Source of the DNA: Lunularia cruciata
Lineage: Eukaryota > Streptophyta > Marchantiopsida > Lunulariales > Lunulariaceae
Reading direction: 5' to 3'
Assembly (NCBI GenBank): GCA_948567375.1
Contig: OX419755.1
Coordinates: 20,538,517-20,602,516 of the forward strand
DNA length: 64,000 bases
The notes beneath the pieces were generated by a model. It searched no databases. It saw only the letters and a list, made by a program, of their open reading frames with translations, and was not told where the DNA came from. The stretch's first letter is position 1. Every line of letters starts with the position of its first letter. Shown piece by piece: positions 22,278 to 33,183 of this stretch. Position numbers and translations under genes: made by a program.

Positions 22278-22663
22278 TGTAACAATATAGAGTTTAGTAG
22301 GGCTAACAAAGTAGCAAATAAGACAAATTAGCCTAGAATCTTCTAGAAGTATCCAGGAAGCTTCTTGTGAAGCTTCCTGGATAGCTTAGCTTGCACCTCA
22401 AGGAAGTAGCTTCTAGAAGCTTCCAACTAGCTTAGCTTGCACACCAAGTAAGTGACTTCTATTAGGAAGCTTCTTGAGAAGCTTCCCAATTAACTTGGCT
22501 TGCACTCCATAAAGTGGCTCAAGGAAGCTTCTTAAGAGCCTTGTATGATGCCTAGAAATACAAGAGCCAAAGCTCATGCTAGGCATTTGGAGTTTTCCCT
22601 CATTCAAGTGTCCCAATGTGAGCTTCCATTCTCTTATTTCTCTCCTTGGTCACGTCTTTTACA
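22278..22663 (+). repeat. A3 3' LTR
   Basis: 386 bp, starts tgtaacaatatag, ends ttttaca, preceded by the purine tract ggtggaggaata. It is shorter than the 5' LTR through loss inside the repeated U3 part. The TATA-like site is mutated to cctagaaatac near 22550. Confidence 0.92.
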
Positions 22664-22668
22664 TATGT

Positions 22669-23200
22669 TCCATGCTTGCACTATGAGACTGCAATGGTGG
22701 GATTCATGTTTAATTTCCTCTACATTTTATATCAAAATAGATTCTTTTGATTCTTTATAAAACATTGAAGCCATGCTACAAAATTTGGTTTAGGACAAGT
22801 AAGCTCAGCACATACCAATTCATTCATCATCAATTCATGTTCTTAGATTATGCACATTTTCTAGTTACATGAATGATTTTGAGTTCTAACAATTGCATCT
22901 ATCTTCAACTCATCACTTTATAATTTAAAATCTCATTGCATATGGTTTGGATGATTCTTATTTTAGATGATTCTTGTTTTTGATAGCACAGCAAATTTGT
23001 TGCTCTTTGTTGGATTGCTTATTGCTTCATTCAAATAATTATATGAAAGCCTTACAAGTTTAGTGTATTTTGTAATTTGGATAGCTTTTTGCTCCTCCTT
23101 TCTCTAGTTGCCTTGACTTATCTATTCTAGACCTCCTTTCTTCAAGTTCACACTCCTTTGTCAATTATTTCTTCAATGCAGATGCCTACTCCTCCACTTA
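22669..23200. other. A3 right flank, no gene recognised
   Basis: AT-rich sequence that continues the stretch at 16012-17054 on the other side of A3. No open frame with a recognisable pattern, and no LTR or terminal-repeat signal seen. Confidence 0.5.
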
Positions 23201-24610
23201 TTTTCAAGTACCATTTCACCCTTAATCATAGATAGTTCATTAGTCCCTTAAATCCCTTGAGCTTTGCTCCATGTCTACATTTAGGTGCCACTTACACTTA
23301 TACCAAAGAATCCTCCTTCCTCAATTTTGGTCCCACATTCATTTCTCCATGGTCCACCTCTACCTCTTCTTGGAAGCCTCATACTATTTTTTGTCATTTT
23401 GAGTCCCACATTCATTTCTCCATGGTCCACCTCTGCCTCTTCGTTTCAACTTTTATTTTTTCACAATTTGTGGTTCTATCCTCCTTGGACCACATCTGAG
23501 TCTTCTTGTTCTTGGTCTATGTTCAGTCCTCATTTCAATTCTAACATTGATTCTCCATTTACTCACCTCAATAACTCTATTCCTTTTACATGTCCTTCTT
23601 CTCATTCTATTTAATGTTTTACCAATCCCAAGATCCACATCACACTTTTTGGTCAGCCACTTTCTATTCATAGCATAGGTTTCATCCTCATTTCTTGTTC
23701 CATACTGACTCACCTTTGTCTGCACTAGACTCTTACTTTCTTGTTCCATGCTGACTCACCTCCATCTACATCCACGTCAAAATTATTGTTCATGGCCACT
23801 GTCCATGTTAGACTTATTGTTCATGGTCATTGTTCCACCCATGTTTGGTGTTGCTCTTTGACTCACCTTGTGGCACTTCAAGATGACTCCCATTCCACGT
23901 CTTGAGATTTATAACTTTACCCATCCTTCTATTGCCTATATATTACCTCTTTTATGCTACAAACATAGGAACCTCTTTGCATGGAAATACTTCTTATAGT
24001 TCCATCTCTAAACATAACCTGATGCATAATTTTCCTTCCTCTCTAAGTAGGAAAGATTGGCTCATGATTAGGACACATTTGCTCACCAGTCATTTTTATG
24101 CATGTAACTCCATTTTGCAATAGTTAAGAGCTTAGAGATTTTTCCACATACAAAATTTTTTGTTTCTTCATCCCTTAAATGATTTGGAAGTTATATCTAT
24201 CATTTCTTCCTTGCATAATGACAAATGCTATGTAGGCCAAATGGCTTTTGCTTTCGAACATTCCAACAACATTGGCGCTTGGGAAAGTCTCTAATTGTTC
24301 TTTTTTCTTCTGCCTTTGAATTTACTTCCTTGATGGTAGTGATGGCCAAATTTAGGTTCCATGGCTTCTGACTGTTCTCTATGATCAAATTACATCCAAG
24401 TGCTCATTTTAGAGATTTTGCCAATATAAGGAGCTCTTTTGGATCCATATCCTCAACTATTGGGCTCCTCAAGGGTAAAATATACCTGGAAAAAGCATCT
24501 CTCTACCACCTCTAGAGTCATCAAATAGAAAACACACTTTTTCTCTCACTTATCACACCTTTCATTTCTATTTCTTGGGATCATTCTCCTCTCTCCACAT
24601 CCCTATGGCC
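23200..24610 (+). pseudogene. Unrecognised decayed coding-like region upstream of the Penelope-like RT
   Basis: The plus strand is pyrimidine-rich and has two open stretches (23257-23499 and 23285-23614) of Ser/Pro/His-rich composition. Part of this comes from a 63-bp in-phase tandem duplication (23341-23403 and 23404 onward, tcccacattcatttctccat). A second duplication with 46-bp spacing lies at 23691-23780 (tttcttgttccat). Farther on, frames such as 24150-24300 are short and broken. It could be the 5' part of the Penelope-like element, but I cannot prove a link. Confidence 0.3.
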
Positions 24611-25287
24611 TGTAACACCCATTTGTGCATGTGTGTGGTATTGTGATATTTAGCTTGGTATTACAAGTACTTGAGAGATATTATTTATATAGAGATAAAG
24701 GATGGTTCTACATTAATCATGATTAGCTAGAGTTAGTCATAGCTAAGATAGAGGGGACCTTACTTTAGAGGAGGTGGAAAAGATAAGCAAGAATATTTTG
24801 GATTCTAGTGTGTTGACTTGGTATTATTCTTAGGTGTTTGGCTTTGAGGAAAGAGTTGAGAACTCTTGGGCCCGTAAGCCTTTTTGTTTTGGATTCTTCT
24901 ATAGTCCAAGGATAGCCTATGTGAAGGAATCCTTGACCTAGTGGTTGGGTCAAGATAAGATCACATGCTAGTGGAATATGCCCATGTGAATGGATATTCC
25001 TTTCTACTTTTTGACTTTACTTGACTTTTAGCCTAGTAACTCGAGTTACTCCAGTAATTAGTAACTTTGGTGCATAACTATTTCACAAGTATATAAACAA
25101 GGGGTGAGGAAGTACTAATCATCCTTTCATTTGCAACTATCTCTCTCATTGAGTTCTCTAGTGAGCAATATCTTGAGTCTTGGAGTGTTAGCCTTGGAGG
25201 AGTATGATGGAGTTGGGGTTCCTTGCCTTCTTAGTCCATGGTGCACTACCATAATAGCCATGAGAGGTTCATCCTGAGTGAGAGACA
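24611..25287 (+). repeat. Probable solo LTR of a third LTR-element family
   Basis: A 677-bp block that starts tgtaacaccc, a typical plant LTR start, and ends gagaca. It is bordered by ggcc on both sides (24607-24610 and 25288-25291). It contains a good TATA box (caagtatataaacaagg near 25088). No internal gag or pol lies beside it, so it would be a solo LTR left by recombination. The 4-bp flanking repeat is short, so the right end is not certain. Confidence 0.55.
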
Positions 25288-25319
25288 GGCCGGCTCACAG
25301 GTCAACTTTCATATTTCTA

Positions 25320-27480
25320 GAAGATTTGCCTATAAAGATGACCTCCAATGAATATCTCATCTCTTCACTATGCTGATTTTGATACCTTCTTTGATTCCTT
25401 TCTTGCCCATTTTAGAGTTTGTAACCTATTGTGGATTATCTATGTCCTTAAAACCACTCTTTCATCTATTTTACTCAGGACTGAGTTGAACATCAATACA
25501 TTCCTAAATCATCTTTTGTTCTACCTCTCTCCATACCTCTTGAATCATAGATCCATTTTAGACATTTTTCCCACACTTGTCATCTTTTCTTTTACATCTA
25601 AGGAGATAGACAAAGCTCACTTATAGTCCTTGCTGCTAGACCAAGACGTCTTATAGGCTTTACCTCCAGGTATTTTATTTATAGTCACCATCATTGCTTT
25701 TAGTATGGGAAAACTCTAGGCCATAACTTTAACTTTGCTTCACTATCATGGAAGTTATCAAACTTTTCTTTTCCTCCTTCTCCCTATAGTTGTCTTTACC
25801 ATCTAGGTTTCATTAACCCTTCACTTGGACATGTCATTACCACCTTTGCTTCAAATTTTCCCTTCCTCCAACATATCTCTTCTCTAGAGGAACCAAGTTT
25901 TGTCACAACTTTGCTCTTTCTTATGAAGCCATGTTGGGCAACAAAGGTATTTTTGACCAATGGAAAGTCACCCTTCTACAAAACGCCAAACTTTTACTCA
26001 ATCTCCTTCCCATTCTGGGTGATTTCAATTCTTTCAACCCAATCTTCCTTTCCAATCATGATAGCAAACCTCTTTCTCATTTCAGGTCCCATTTCATTAT
26101 TACTTATATGAACAAGTATCTTAAAAAATTTGGATTTTTTATCAACAATTTCACATTCAAACCTTACTCAAAAAGCTCAATTATCCTTCAGTCATTTATA
26201 AACACTCATTGATTCCTTAAAATCAACTTTCACTTTCTCACCACAGCTTCAATACCTCTCCAACACTTTGTACCTCCAAGGATTGTAAAAAACTCCCCTA
26301 CTTCTATTAAGCTTGGAAATTTCATAAGTCTCTTGTTGTTTTTAGGTTCATTGTTGTAGGATATTCTACTTCCTTATTTGAACTTTCTTGTTGGTTGAGC
26401 TTCTTCTTCAAAGCACTACTATCTTTTGTGAATGACCTAAATTCCTATTTGTGGGGCTGATGGTCAACTCTAGCTAGATCTTGAATGACTCTTTTGGAAT
26501 TCCCATTTTACTTGAGAAGGCGCAAAGATTTTGCAAGACATGATCATCTACTCCCTAAGATTCTAGTTTGTAGAAGACTCTTGCCACCTAAGAAAGTTAT
26601 TTGTCAAAGTTTTGATTTCACCACCCTTTATACAAAGATTCACCCCCATAATCTCAAAACATGGCTATCTACTCTCATCAGATCTATCTTCCTTTGTAGG
26701 TTCACTCAGAATAGGAGAACCGTGTTTCTTTTCAAGACCTCTATACTTGACTTCAAAAATAGATTGATCAAATATCTTTCCTTTGGAAAAATACCTCAAA
26801 TTCATGGCTATTTATGAGGAATTTCTCATCTGTTGGATGTTATTCCTTTTTTATAAACTCTACATCACTTCCAGAATTAGCTCTTCCTCCAAGATATAGG
26901 GATTCCTATGAGGACACCTTGTGTTATCTTTGTGGCTAACATATACCTCTTGACTTATGACTTGAATTCATACATAGATTACTAAATGAAAATGATATTG
27001 CCTTGTTGCACACCTTATTCCAAGTTCATAGATATGTAGATAATCTTCTTTTTTTAGGTTTTGGACTTGATCATTTCATGGACTTCATGGATGAGGATGA
27101 TGCCACCAAAGGTGGTGTAATCTATCCCATGCTTTCCTATGAGATAGAACAAACTCATTTTGGCACTCACTATGATTATCTTGACTATCACATTACCCAA
27201 GATGACCTCAATATCTTTGTCTCTATCTATGATAAGAAAGAGCTGCCTCACTTTGCTCACATCAAGATAATCTTGCTCCCTCATGTTCTTTCAAACATTT
27301 CCTCCAAATATAAACTAGGGATTATAAAATTGGAGTGTGTTAGATACAAACAAGGATGTAATTCTAGAAAGTCATACATTTGAGCTTGTAAGAAACTTAT
27401 AAATAGTTATATCTTTGAAAATTACCCTCATCACATGATTAAGAGAAAATTTCACTCTCTTACAAAAAGAAGAAAATAAC
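25320..27480 (+). pseudogene. Penelope-like element reverse transcriptase relic
   Basis: Three RT landmarks occur in order but in different frames. Palm motif A is SFDFTTLYTKIHP (catalytic Asp codon at 26614). Motif B is QDIGIPMRTPCVIFVANIYL (26890-26949), which in this group usually reads GIPMGTNCA. Motif C is RYVDNLLF (27030-27053), where the second Asp of YVDD has become Asn (GAT to AAT). Downstream, in the 127-codon frame 27003-27383, are HYDYLDYHI, VSIYDKKELP and LPHVLSNISSKYKLGI, and then near 27400 FENYPHHMIKRKFHSL. These are hallmarks of Penelope-like and related non-LTR-type RTs, known from animals, fungi and non-flowering plants. I see no GIY-YIG endonuclease. The element is dead. 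Confidence 0.7.
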
Positions 27481-27484
27481 CATA

Positions 27485-28498
27485 GTTATCATGGGCTTAG
27501 TATCTATAGAGATTTAAGAGCATTTTTTCTTTTTGCTAGGCAAGGAGCTCATGTTTGAGCCCACTAGTAGTTTCTCCTATAGGCTTGTAGACCATGTAGT
27601 CATGCGAGAGTTCTACTTGACTTCTAGACTTATATATATATATATAGTCAACCATGATTTTGATTGACATATGATTTGTTGCCATGTGGTCTTTGAGTGT
27701 TTTCTTATGAACACATGGGCCCATCTTGTCCATTGCTTCATTTAGGGCAGATTTTGCTTCTTTTCTTTGCTCTTTCCTATATTGCTCTATGTACTTTCAT
27801 GCTTTTCCTTACTTTTATGTTCTTTCCTTTTTACACTTTGCCTTTTTTTCTTGTTTGAGTATGCTGGCTCCTTCTTGTGCATGATTAATGTTTTGTGCTC
27901 TCCTCTCATATTACTAATAAACCTTTACCTAGCAATTTCTCATTGATGTGTCTTGAATTTATCTCTTCTAATGGATAATTTTGATTTCAATGAACTATTA
28001 GGTATGTCCCGATTCCTTCCCTCCTCTTACTCATGTTGATTCATTCTCTCTTGTTTGGTTCTCATTATGCAGCTGAGACTCCTATAGTTACTCATTTGCC
28101 TACAATTTTTCTTGTTTTTGCTTTCCCCACTTCTACTTTTATTCTTCAACATTCCAACTACTCATGAGTGGCTTTTTGAAGGAGCAACCAAATTTTGCCT
28201 TGACATTCATGAGCAAAAACAAGATATGAGAGGTATTGACACTTACTCAACTACTTAGGCATTGTATGAGGCATTGATGAAGTCATATGTCTTTCCATGG
28301 AGGTTTACTATGGCGGCATTCTACTTGCTTTTGTTGTTTAGTATCTTAGGACTCAAGCAATATACCTTATATCTTTTCTTCTTTTTCTTCACTCTTGTTA
28401 CCCTATTACACTTTGACATGTCTTTGCAGTAGCACCATCTAGTAAGCTCCCACATTGTTCCACTCCTTCCTTCCCAAGCTAATTCCTTCTCTGATATC

Positions 28499-28575
<77 letters not shown>

Positions 28576-29592
28576 TTGCTTGCTTCAAGGTTCAACCTCT
28601 TGTGTCTATAGTATTCCTACCTAGCTCTAACCTACATTTTAATTTTAATCATTCATGCATTTCTTGCTAGTGGTCAATTATGTAATGTTTTATATTTCTT
28701 ACATTTTTTTGAATAGCTTTTATAGATTTCAAATTGTTTACAAGTATGTTAGATATGCTATTCTCAATTTGTTGCAATTATGCCTTTGCTTCATGTTACA
28801 TTTTGTGCATTCTACTTAGTGGATTTGTCACTATTCTAGCATTGTGTATAAATTACATCTTGGTTACTAATAATTTCTATTTAATGTGTTCTGGATCATC
28901 TATTCTTAAAACAACTAATGTTCTCATCTCACCTATTCTATACTTGTGTCCTTGATCTATGGTTAGTCCCATTGATGAGACTATCTCTTCCTTATGCTTC
29001 TTATATACTTTGGTATGAAAAGGAGTACTATTAGAGATCTTACACTATCAGCATGAGTTAGTCTTTATGTCTTGAAAGATTGCTTTTTGCACATATATTA
29101 TGCATTATTTTATACTTCTTCTTGATAGGCTTGTCAAGAATGATTTATAAGCATCTTAGAGATTGTTTCAAGGAAAATTATCCTTCTAGTAGTTTTCCTA
29201 AGGTGCTCTTAGTGATTGTAGTAGTAGCAAGGGGAAAGATTCACATCTCAATTGATAAGGTGTTAGGTGTTAGTCTCTTTCATATGATGGAGATAGACAT
29301 AAGAACATTAAACCAATTGCTATTGGAAAGGTCTTCTTGCATCTTGGTATCTATACCATTATTTTTCACCATCATTCTCACTTCTAGTAATACTTCTTCT
29401 CACATCTAACATCAACTTGGAGTTGCTACACGAGGAAGTTATGAGGCTATATCTCAACATCAAAGCATTCTTAAAGCATTCTATGATCAAAGAATTCTTA
29501 AATATCCATCCATTTTATATTGTTCTATAAATGGATATTGAGAATGTTTTGCTAGCATTTCACATGCATCACTCTTTAAAGAGCTTAGGGAG
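27485..29592. other. AT-rich stretch without recognised gene
   Basis: About 2.1 kb of pyrimidine-rich sequence on the plus strand. It holds a short (TA)n run at 27632-27646 and the (CT)n microsatellite at 28504-28569. A coding-like trace on the plus strand near 28155-28330 (THEWLFEGATKFCLDIHEQK and ALYEALMKSYVFPWRF) is open for about 55 codons apart from one stop, but I do not recognise it. The last five bases (gggag) are the target duplication of the next solo LTR. Confidence 0.5.
28504..28569. repeat. (CT)n microsatellite
   Basis: About 33 uninterrupted CT dinucleotides. The open frame across it (Ser-Leu repeats) is an artefact of the repeat. Confidence 0.98.
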
Positions 29593-30018
29593 TGTAAAAG
29601 ACCGAAACCGAGGAGAGAAATAGGAGAATGGAAACTCACATTGGGACACTTGAATGAGGGAAAACTCCGAATGCCTAGCATGAGCTTTGGCTTTGGTATT
29701 TATAGGTAGCATACAAGGTCCTTGAGAAGCTTCTCAAGAAGCTTCCTCAAGCCGCTTTCTTAGAGTGCAAGCCAAGTTAACTAGGAAGTTTCTCAAGAAG
29801 CTTCCTTCTAGAAGCCGCTTACTTGGCATGCAAGCTAAGCTAGCTAGAAGCTTCTAGAAGCTTCCTTCTAGAAGCTACTTACTTAAGGTGCAAGCTAAGC
29901 TAATCGGAAAGCTTCCCAAGAAGCTTCCTAGATACTTCCAGAATATTCTAGGTTAATTTGTCTTATGTGCTACTTTGTGAACCTAACTGACTTTGTCGCT
30001 AAACTCCATATTGTTACA
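29593..30018 (-). repeat. Solo LTR of family A, minus strand
   Basis: 426 bp. On the minus strand it starts tgtaacaatatggag and ends ttttaca. It is flanked by perfect gggag duplications (29588-29592 and 30019-30023). It carries the aagcttctcaag-type palindromic repeats of the family. With no internal region beside it and an intact target duplication, it is a solo LTR left by LTR-LTR recombination. Confidence 0.95.
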
Positions 30019-31515
30019 GGGAGACCATGTATCCTTGGTGAGTCTTATTCCTTTTGTACAAAAAATTCTATGGTTTTCCTTCTTTTCTTCATAGTTTCAT
30101 ATAGGAAGGAGTTACTTCTTGGAGTTGGTTGTTGGTACATGACAAGGAGATGCTTTAAGAAGATCTTTATTTTCCATGGCTCACTTTATTTACTTAGGCT
30201 CTCTCATCTATTACATTGGCCATGCTCATTTTTGTACTTCTCTCCTTAGTGCACAATACACACATCTTGAATCTTGTAAATCAAATTAGGTAGACTTTTA
30301 ACCACTTGCCTACCAAGCTTCATCTTGTAAGCTTAAGAATTAAGATATCAAAGTGTAGAATATGGTCTATTTTAGGTAACCTTCAAGACCTCTAGCTTCC
30401 AATGGAGTATATCACATCTACAAATGGCCTATTTTTTCTTGGAGTGCCAATAGGATCTGAGGATTTTGTCACACACTTCTTAGATGTTGTTCTTATAGAG
30501 AATACTCTTTAAGTATGATGACCTTCCTCTATTAAGAGATTTACAAATGGCATTTTTTTTACTTTATTCTTATATTGCACATCAATTGGCCTACCTACTT
30601 TGCATATTTTTCTCCTCCTTGATCTTCCAATCAATTTGAGAGCCTTTAATAGGAGGACCATGGAAGACTTTGGTGATATCACTAGACCTAACATTTGAGT
30701 GTGTGATAGTGGATTTAGTGCATAGACTAACTTCTCTATTGATCTCATGTGGATTGTTAAGCCTTCTATTTATAGAGGAGATGGTACTTATAGTTTTTTA
30801 TGTAGTTTGGCTCTCTCAACATCTTTACTTTCATCAAATTTGGAGTTGCTAATAGGCCAACCTTGGAGATATATGTGATCAAGATGGAAGAGACATTTCT
30901 TTCTTCTCAAGACGCTACTATAGATGGCAAGTGATGGTTTATCCACACAAGCTCAAGATGGCTTTCTACCTTTGCCTCCTTGCCTTTTGATTGGACCAAA
31001 TGTTTGCAATGTTCTTTTATGGATCAATAATTTCAGTATGTATTTCTTTCTGTTAATTGACTCATCCATTCCTCATGCTACTAAAGCACATCTTTGCTTT
31101 TACTCAAGCAAGGATTTAGGCTTTTGGATCCTAGCTCAACCGTGCATAGTGAATTCTAACTTGAATTAACTATTTCTTTTCTTACATTAATGAGGTTTTG
31201 CTTAGGTTTGGTGTACCCATTTGCATCTTTACTACTCACTCATGAATATGGTACTATATTAGATGCAATAGGGACCTCATTAACGATATAGTTTTTGCCA
31301 TGGTACAAGAGAGTATTTATCTCACTTAGAGGAAGTATTTGTATGCTTTGCAAATAACACTAGTCCATGTAGACTTGCATTTGTTTCAAGATGATCAAGT
31401 GAAAATAGCAAATGTTGTTATCATGGATCACACATATGATATAGTTTTAGAGGGTGTGATTACAAATGCTCTTGGATTTGTGCTAAGTGGAGCAATGTTA
31501 GTCAAGCATGTTAGC
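30019..31515. other. Stretch without recognised gene
   Basis: This continues the sequence that the solo LTR entered. Several short frames (for example 30924-31169 and 31339-31572, plus strand) look locally coding-like, but neither matches a family I recognise. They may be remains of an old element. I assign no function. Confidence 0.4.
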
Positions 31516-31575
31516 AATTTAACCTTGTTGCATACTCTTATATCTAAGTATAAGAGTATGCAACAAGGTTAAATT
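31516..31575. repeat. Perfect inverted repeat: 27-bp arms, 6-nt loop
   Basis: Arms 31516-31542 and 31549-31575 are perfect reverse complements; the loop is tctaag. The outer ends read aatttaacc and ggttaaatt. On either strand the transcript would fold into a 27-bp hairpin. Confidence 0.95.
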
Positions 31576-32296
31576 TTTGTTCCGCTAGCCTTGGAGTTAT
31601 ATAAAACAATGGATACAACATTTGATATATTATTCAAGTAGTTTGCAAGCGTTTATCATATTAGATGTTAAGGCTATCATTATTACTTTCCTACTTCGTA
31701 ACATACTTTAGATAATATGATTGAATTACTCTTAAAAAACATTGGCTACTACAATCCATAGGAAAGTAATCACACAATGTGATGCATCTTTGGATACTCT
31801 AGTAGTATCTAGACCATACAACTTAACTCCAATATCTTAGACACTAAATAGCAAAGTGAGGCAGAAGGTGGCAATAGTAAACCTCCAAAAAAACACCTAC
31901 AACTTCATCAATGCCTCACACAATGCTCAAGTAGCTGAACAATTGTCGATACTCCTTGTACTAAGTTTCTACTTAAAAACTCAAGATTGTCAAGGCAAAC
32001 TTGGTTGCTCTCCTAAGATACCGCTCAAAAGTAGTGGGAATGTTGAAAGAACAAAAGAACCAAAATGGAAATGTGGAAATAAAGGGCAAGCAAAAGTGTA
32101 AGCAAGTAAATAAGCGCAAGAGTCTCAACCGCATAATGAGTATCAGGCAAGAAAGAAAATAATCAACATGAGTAAGAGGAGTGAAGAAGATGAGACATAC
32201 ATGATGGATTCGTGAAATCACAAACATACAATAGTAGAGAGAAAATCTAGGACACAACAAAGAGAAATAATCAAGCAAAGGCACGTGATTGATACG
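31576..32296. other. Left flank of element C, no gene recognised
   Basis: AT-rich. A minus-strand frame of 127 codons (31973-32356) runs into the C LTR and is therefore not a real gene. The flank ends at the agtgg duplication (32297-32301) of element C. Confidence 0.5.
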
Positions 32297-32301
32297 AGTG
32301 G

Positions 32302-33043
32302 TGTAATACCAAGGGTTAGCCATATGATCTAGATGTGAAATTCGGTTTGGTAACATCTAGAATGATGTTATACATGATGGTCAAAATAGATCAGATAGAA
32401 GTATCACGAAAAGAGTACTTCTACTAATAGAGTAGAAACCGAAATAGACTTGAGAACCTTAGAACCAATAGCTAGACATATGATTTAAAGGTGAGAATTG
32501 GTTTGGTAACATCTGGAAGGATGTTACACATGATTGACTAAACAGATCAGAAAGAGGTATCACCAAAAGAGGACTTCTACTAATAGAGTAGGAACCAAAA
32601 TATGCTTGAAATCTTTGAAGGCAATTTCGGAGGCCTAAACGGATGAATTCGGCCTTGAAAATGTGCAGATTCCCCCCCCCCTCAACAGAGGAAAGGCTGG
32701 CCTTCCCTCCCCCTAGTTTTTCTCATCGAGAGCTTTCCAACGGTACCTTACTCATGTGATTCTGAGATTCCTATAGGAAGATTCCCTAAAAGATTCCCTC
32801 CGGTCAAAGCTTGTTTGACCAACCAGATAGGACCTAGACCAGACAGGTCACCCATCCAAGTAAGTAATCCAAGGGTGGAGCTTTCTGACATGTCACCTAT
32901 CTGTGTCCCTAATCCTATGGTGGAGCTTCCTTGGAGGAGATCCTCTTTGTCTATATAATAAAGAGAAGGTGCTCCCTTGGGGCATCGAATGTTTGAGTGT
33001 GCAATTTGTGTTTTCTCTCTTCTCTTGTCCTCGGAGTATGAAA
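32302..33043 (+). repeat. C 5' LTR
   Basis: 742 bp, starts tgtaataccaaggg, ends gtatgaaa (the CA end mutated). It contains two direct copies of about 155 bp (32309-32463 and 32464-32620). A TATA box tctatataataaag lies at about 32950, and a conserved gtgtgcaatttgtgttttct follows before the end, so U3, R and U5 can be placed approximately. Confidence 0.95.
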
Positions 33044-33044
33044 A

Positions 33045-33056
33045 TGGTATCAGAGC
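33045..33056 (+). other. C primer-binding site
   Basis: tggtatcagagc, identical to the canonical plant initiator-Met tRNA site, one base after the LTR. Confidence 0.95.
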
Positions 33057-33183
33057 GAGTGTTCTAGTCCAAGAGAGTGGATCACCCCTCTTGGAATAGC
33101 ACGAACTATTGAAACTGAGTAATTTGAGGTGGAGAACATAGAGTAATCGCTAGACTTAGGAAGGACTTTAGAGAGCGGATGGG

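Larger units (their letters stand above)
17055..22663 (+). mobile_element. Ty3/gypsy chromovirus A3
   Basis: A full-length family-A element of 5.6 kb with perfect 5-bp target duplications tatgt (17050-17054 and 22664-22668). All parts are recognisable in order. It is inactive because of stops and frameshifts in gag, RT and integrase, but preserves more sense codons than A1 and A2. Confidence 0.95.

Noticed and set aside
27632..27646. Short (TA)n run
   Set aside because: Too short to be notable in AT-rich DNA.
28455..28670. Open frame with a long Ser-Leu run
   Set aside because: Translation of the CT microsatellite.
31973..32356. Minus-strand open frame of 127 codons
   Set aside because: It crosses the left LTR boundary of element C, so its end is made of transposon DNA.
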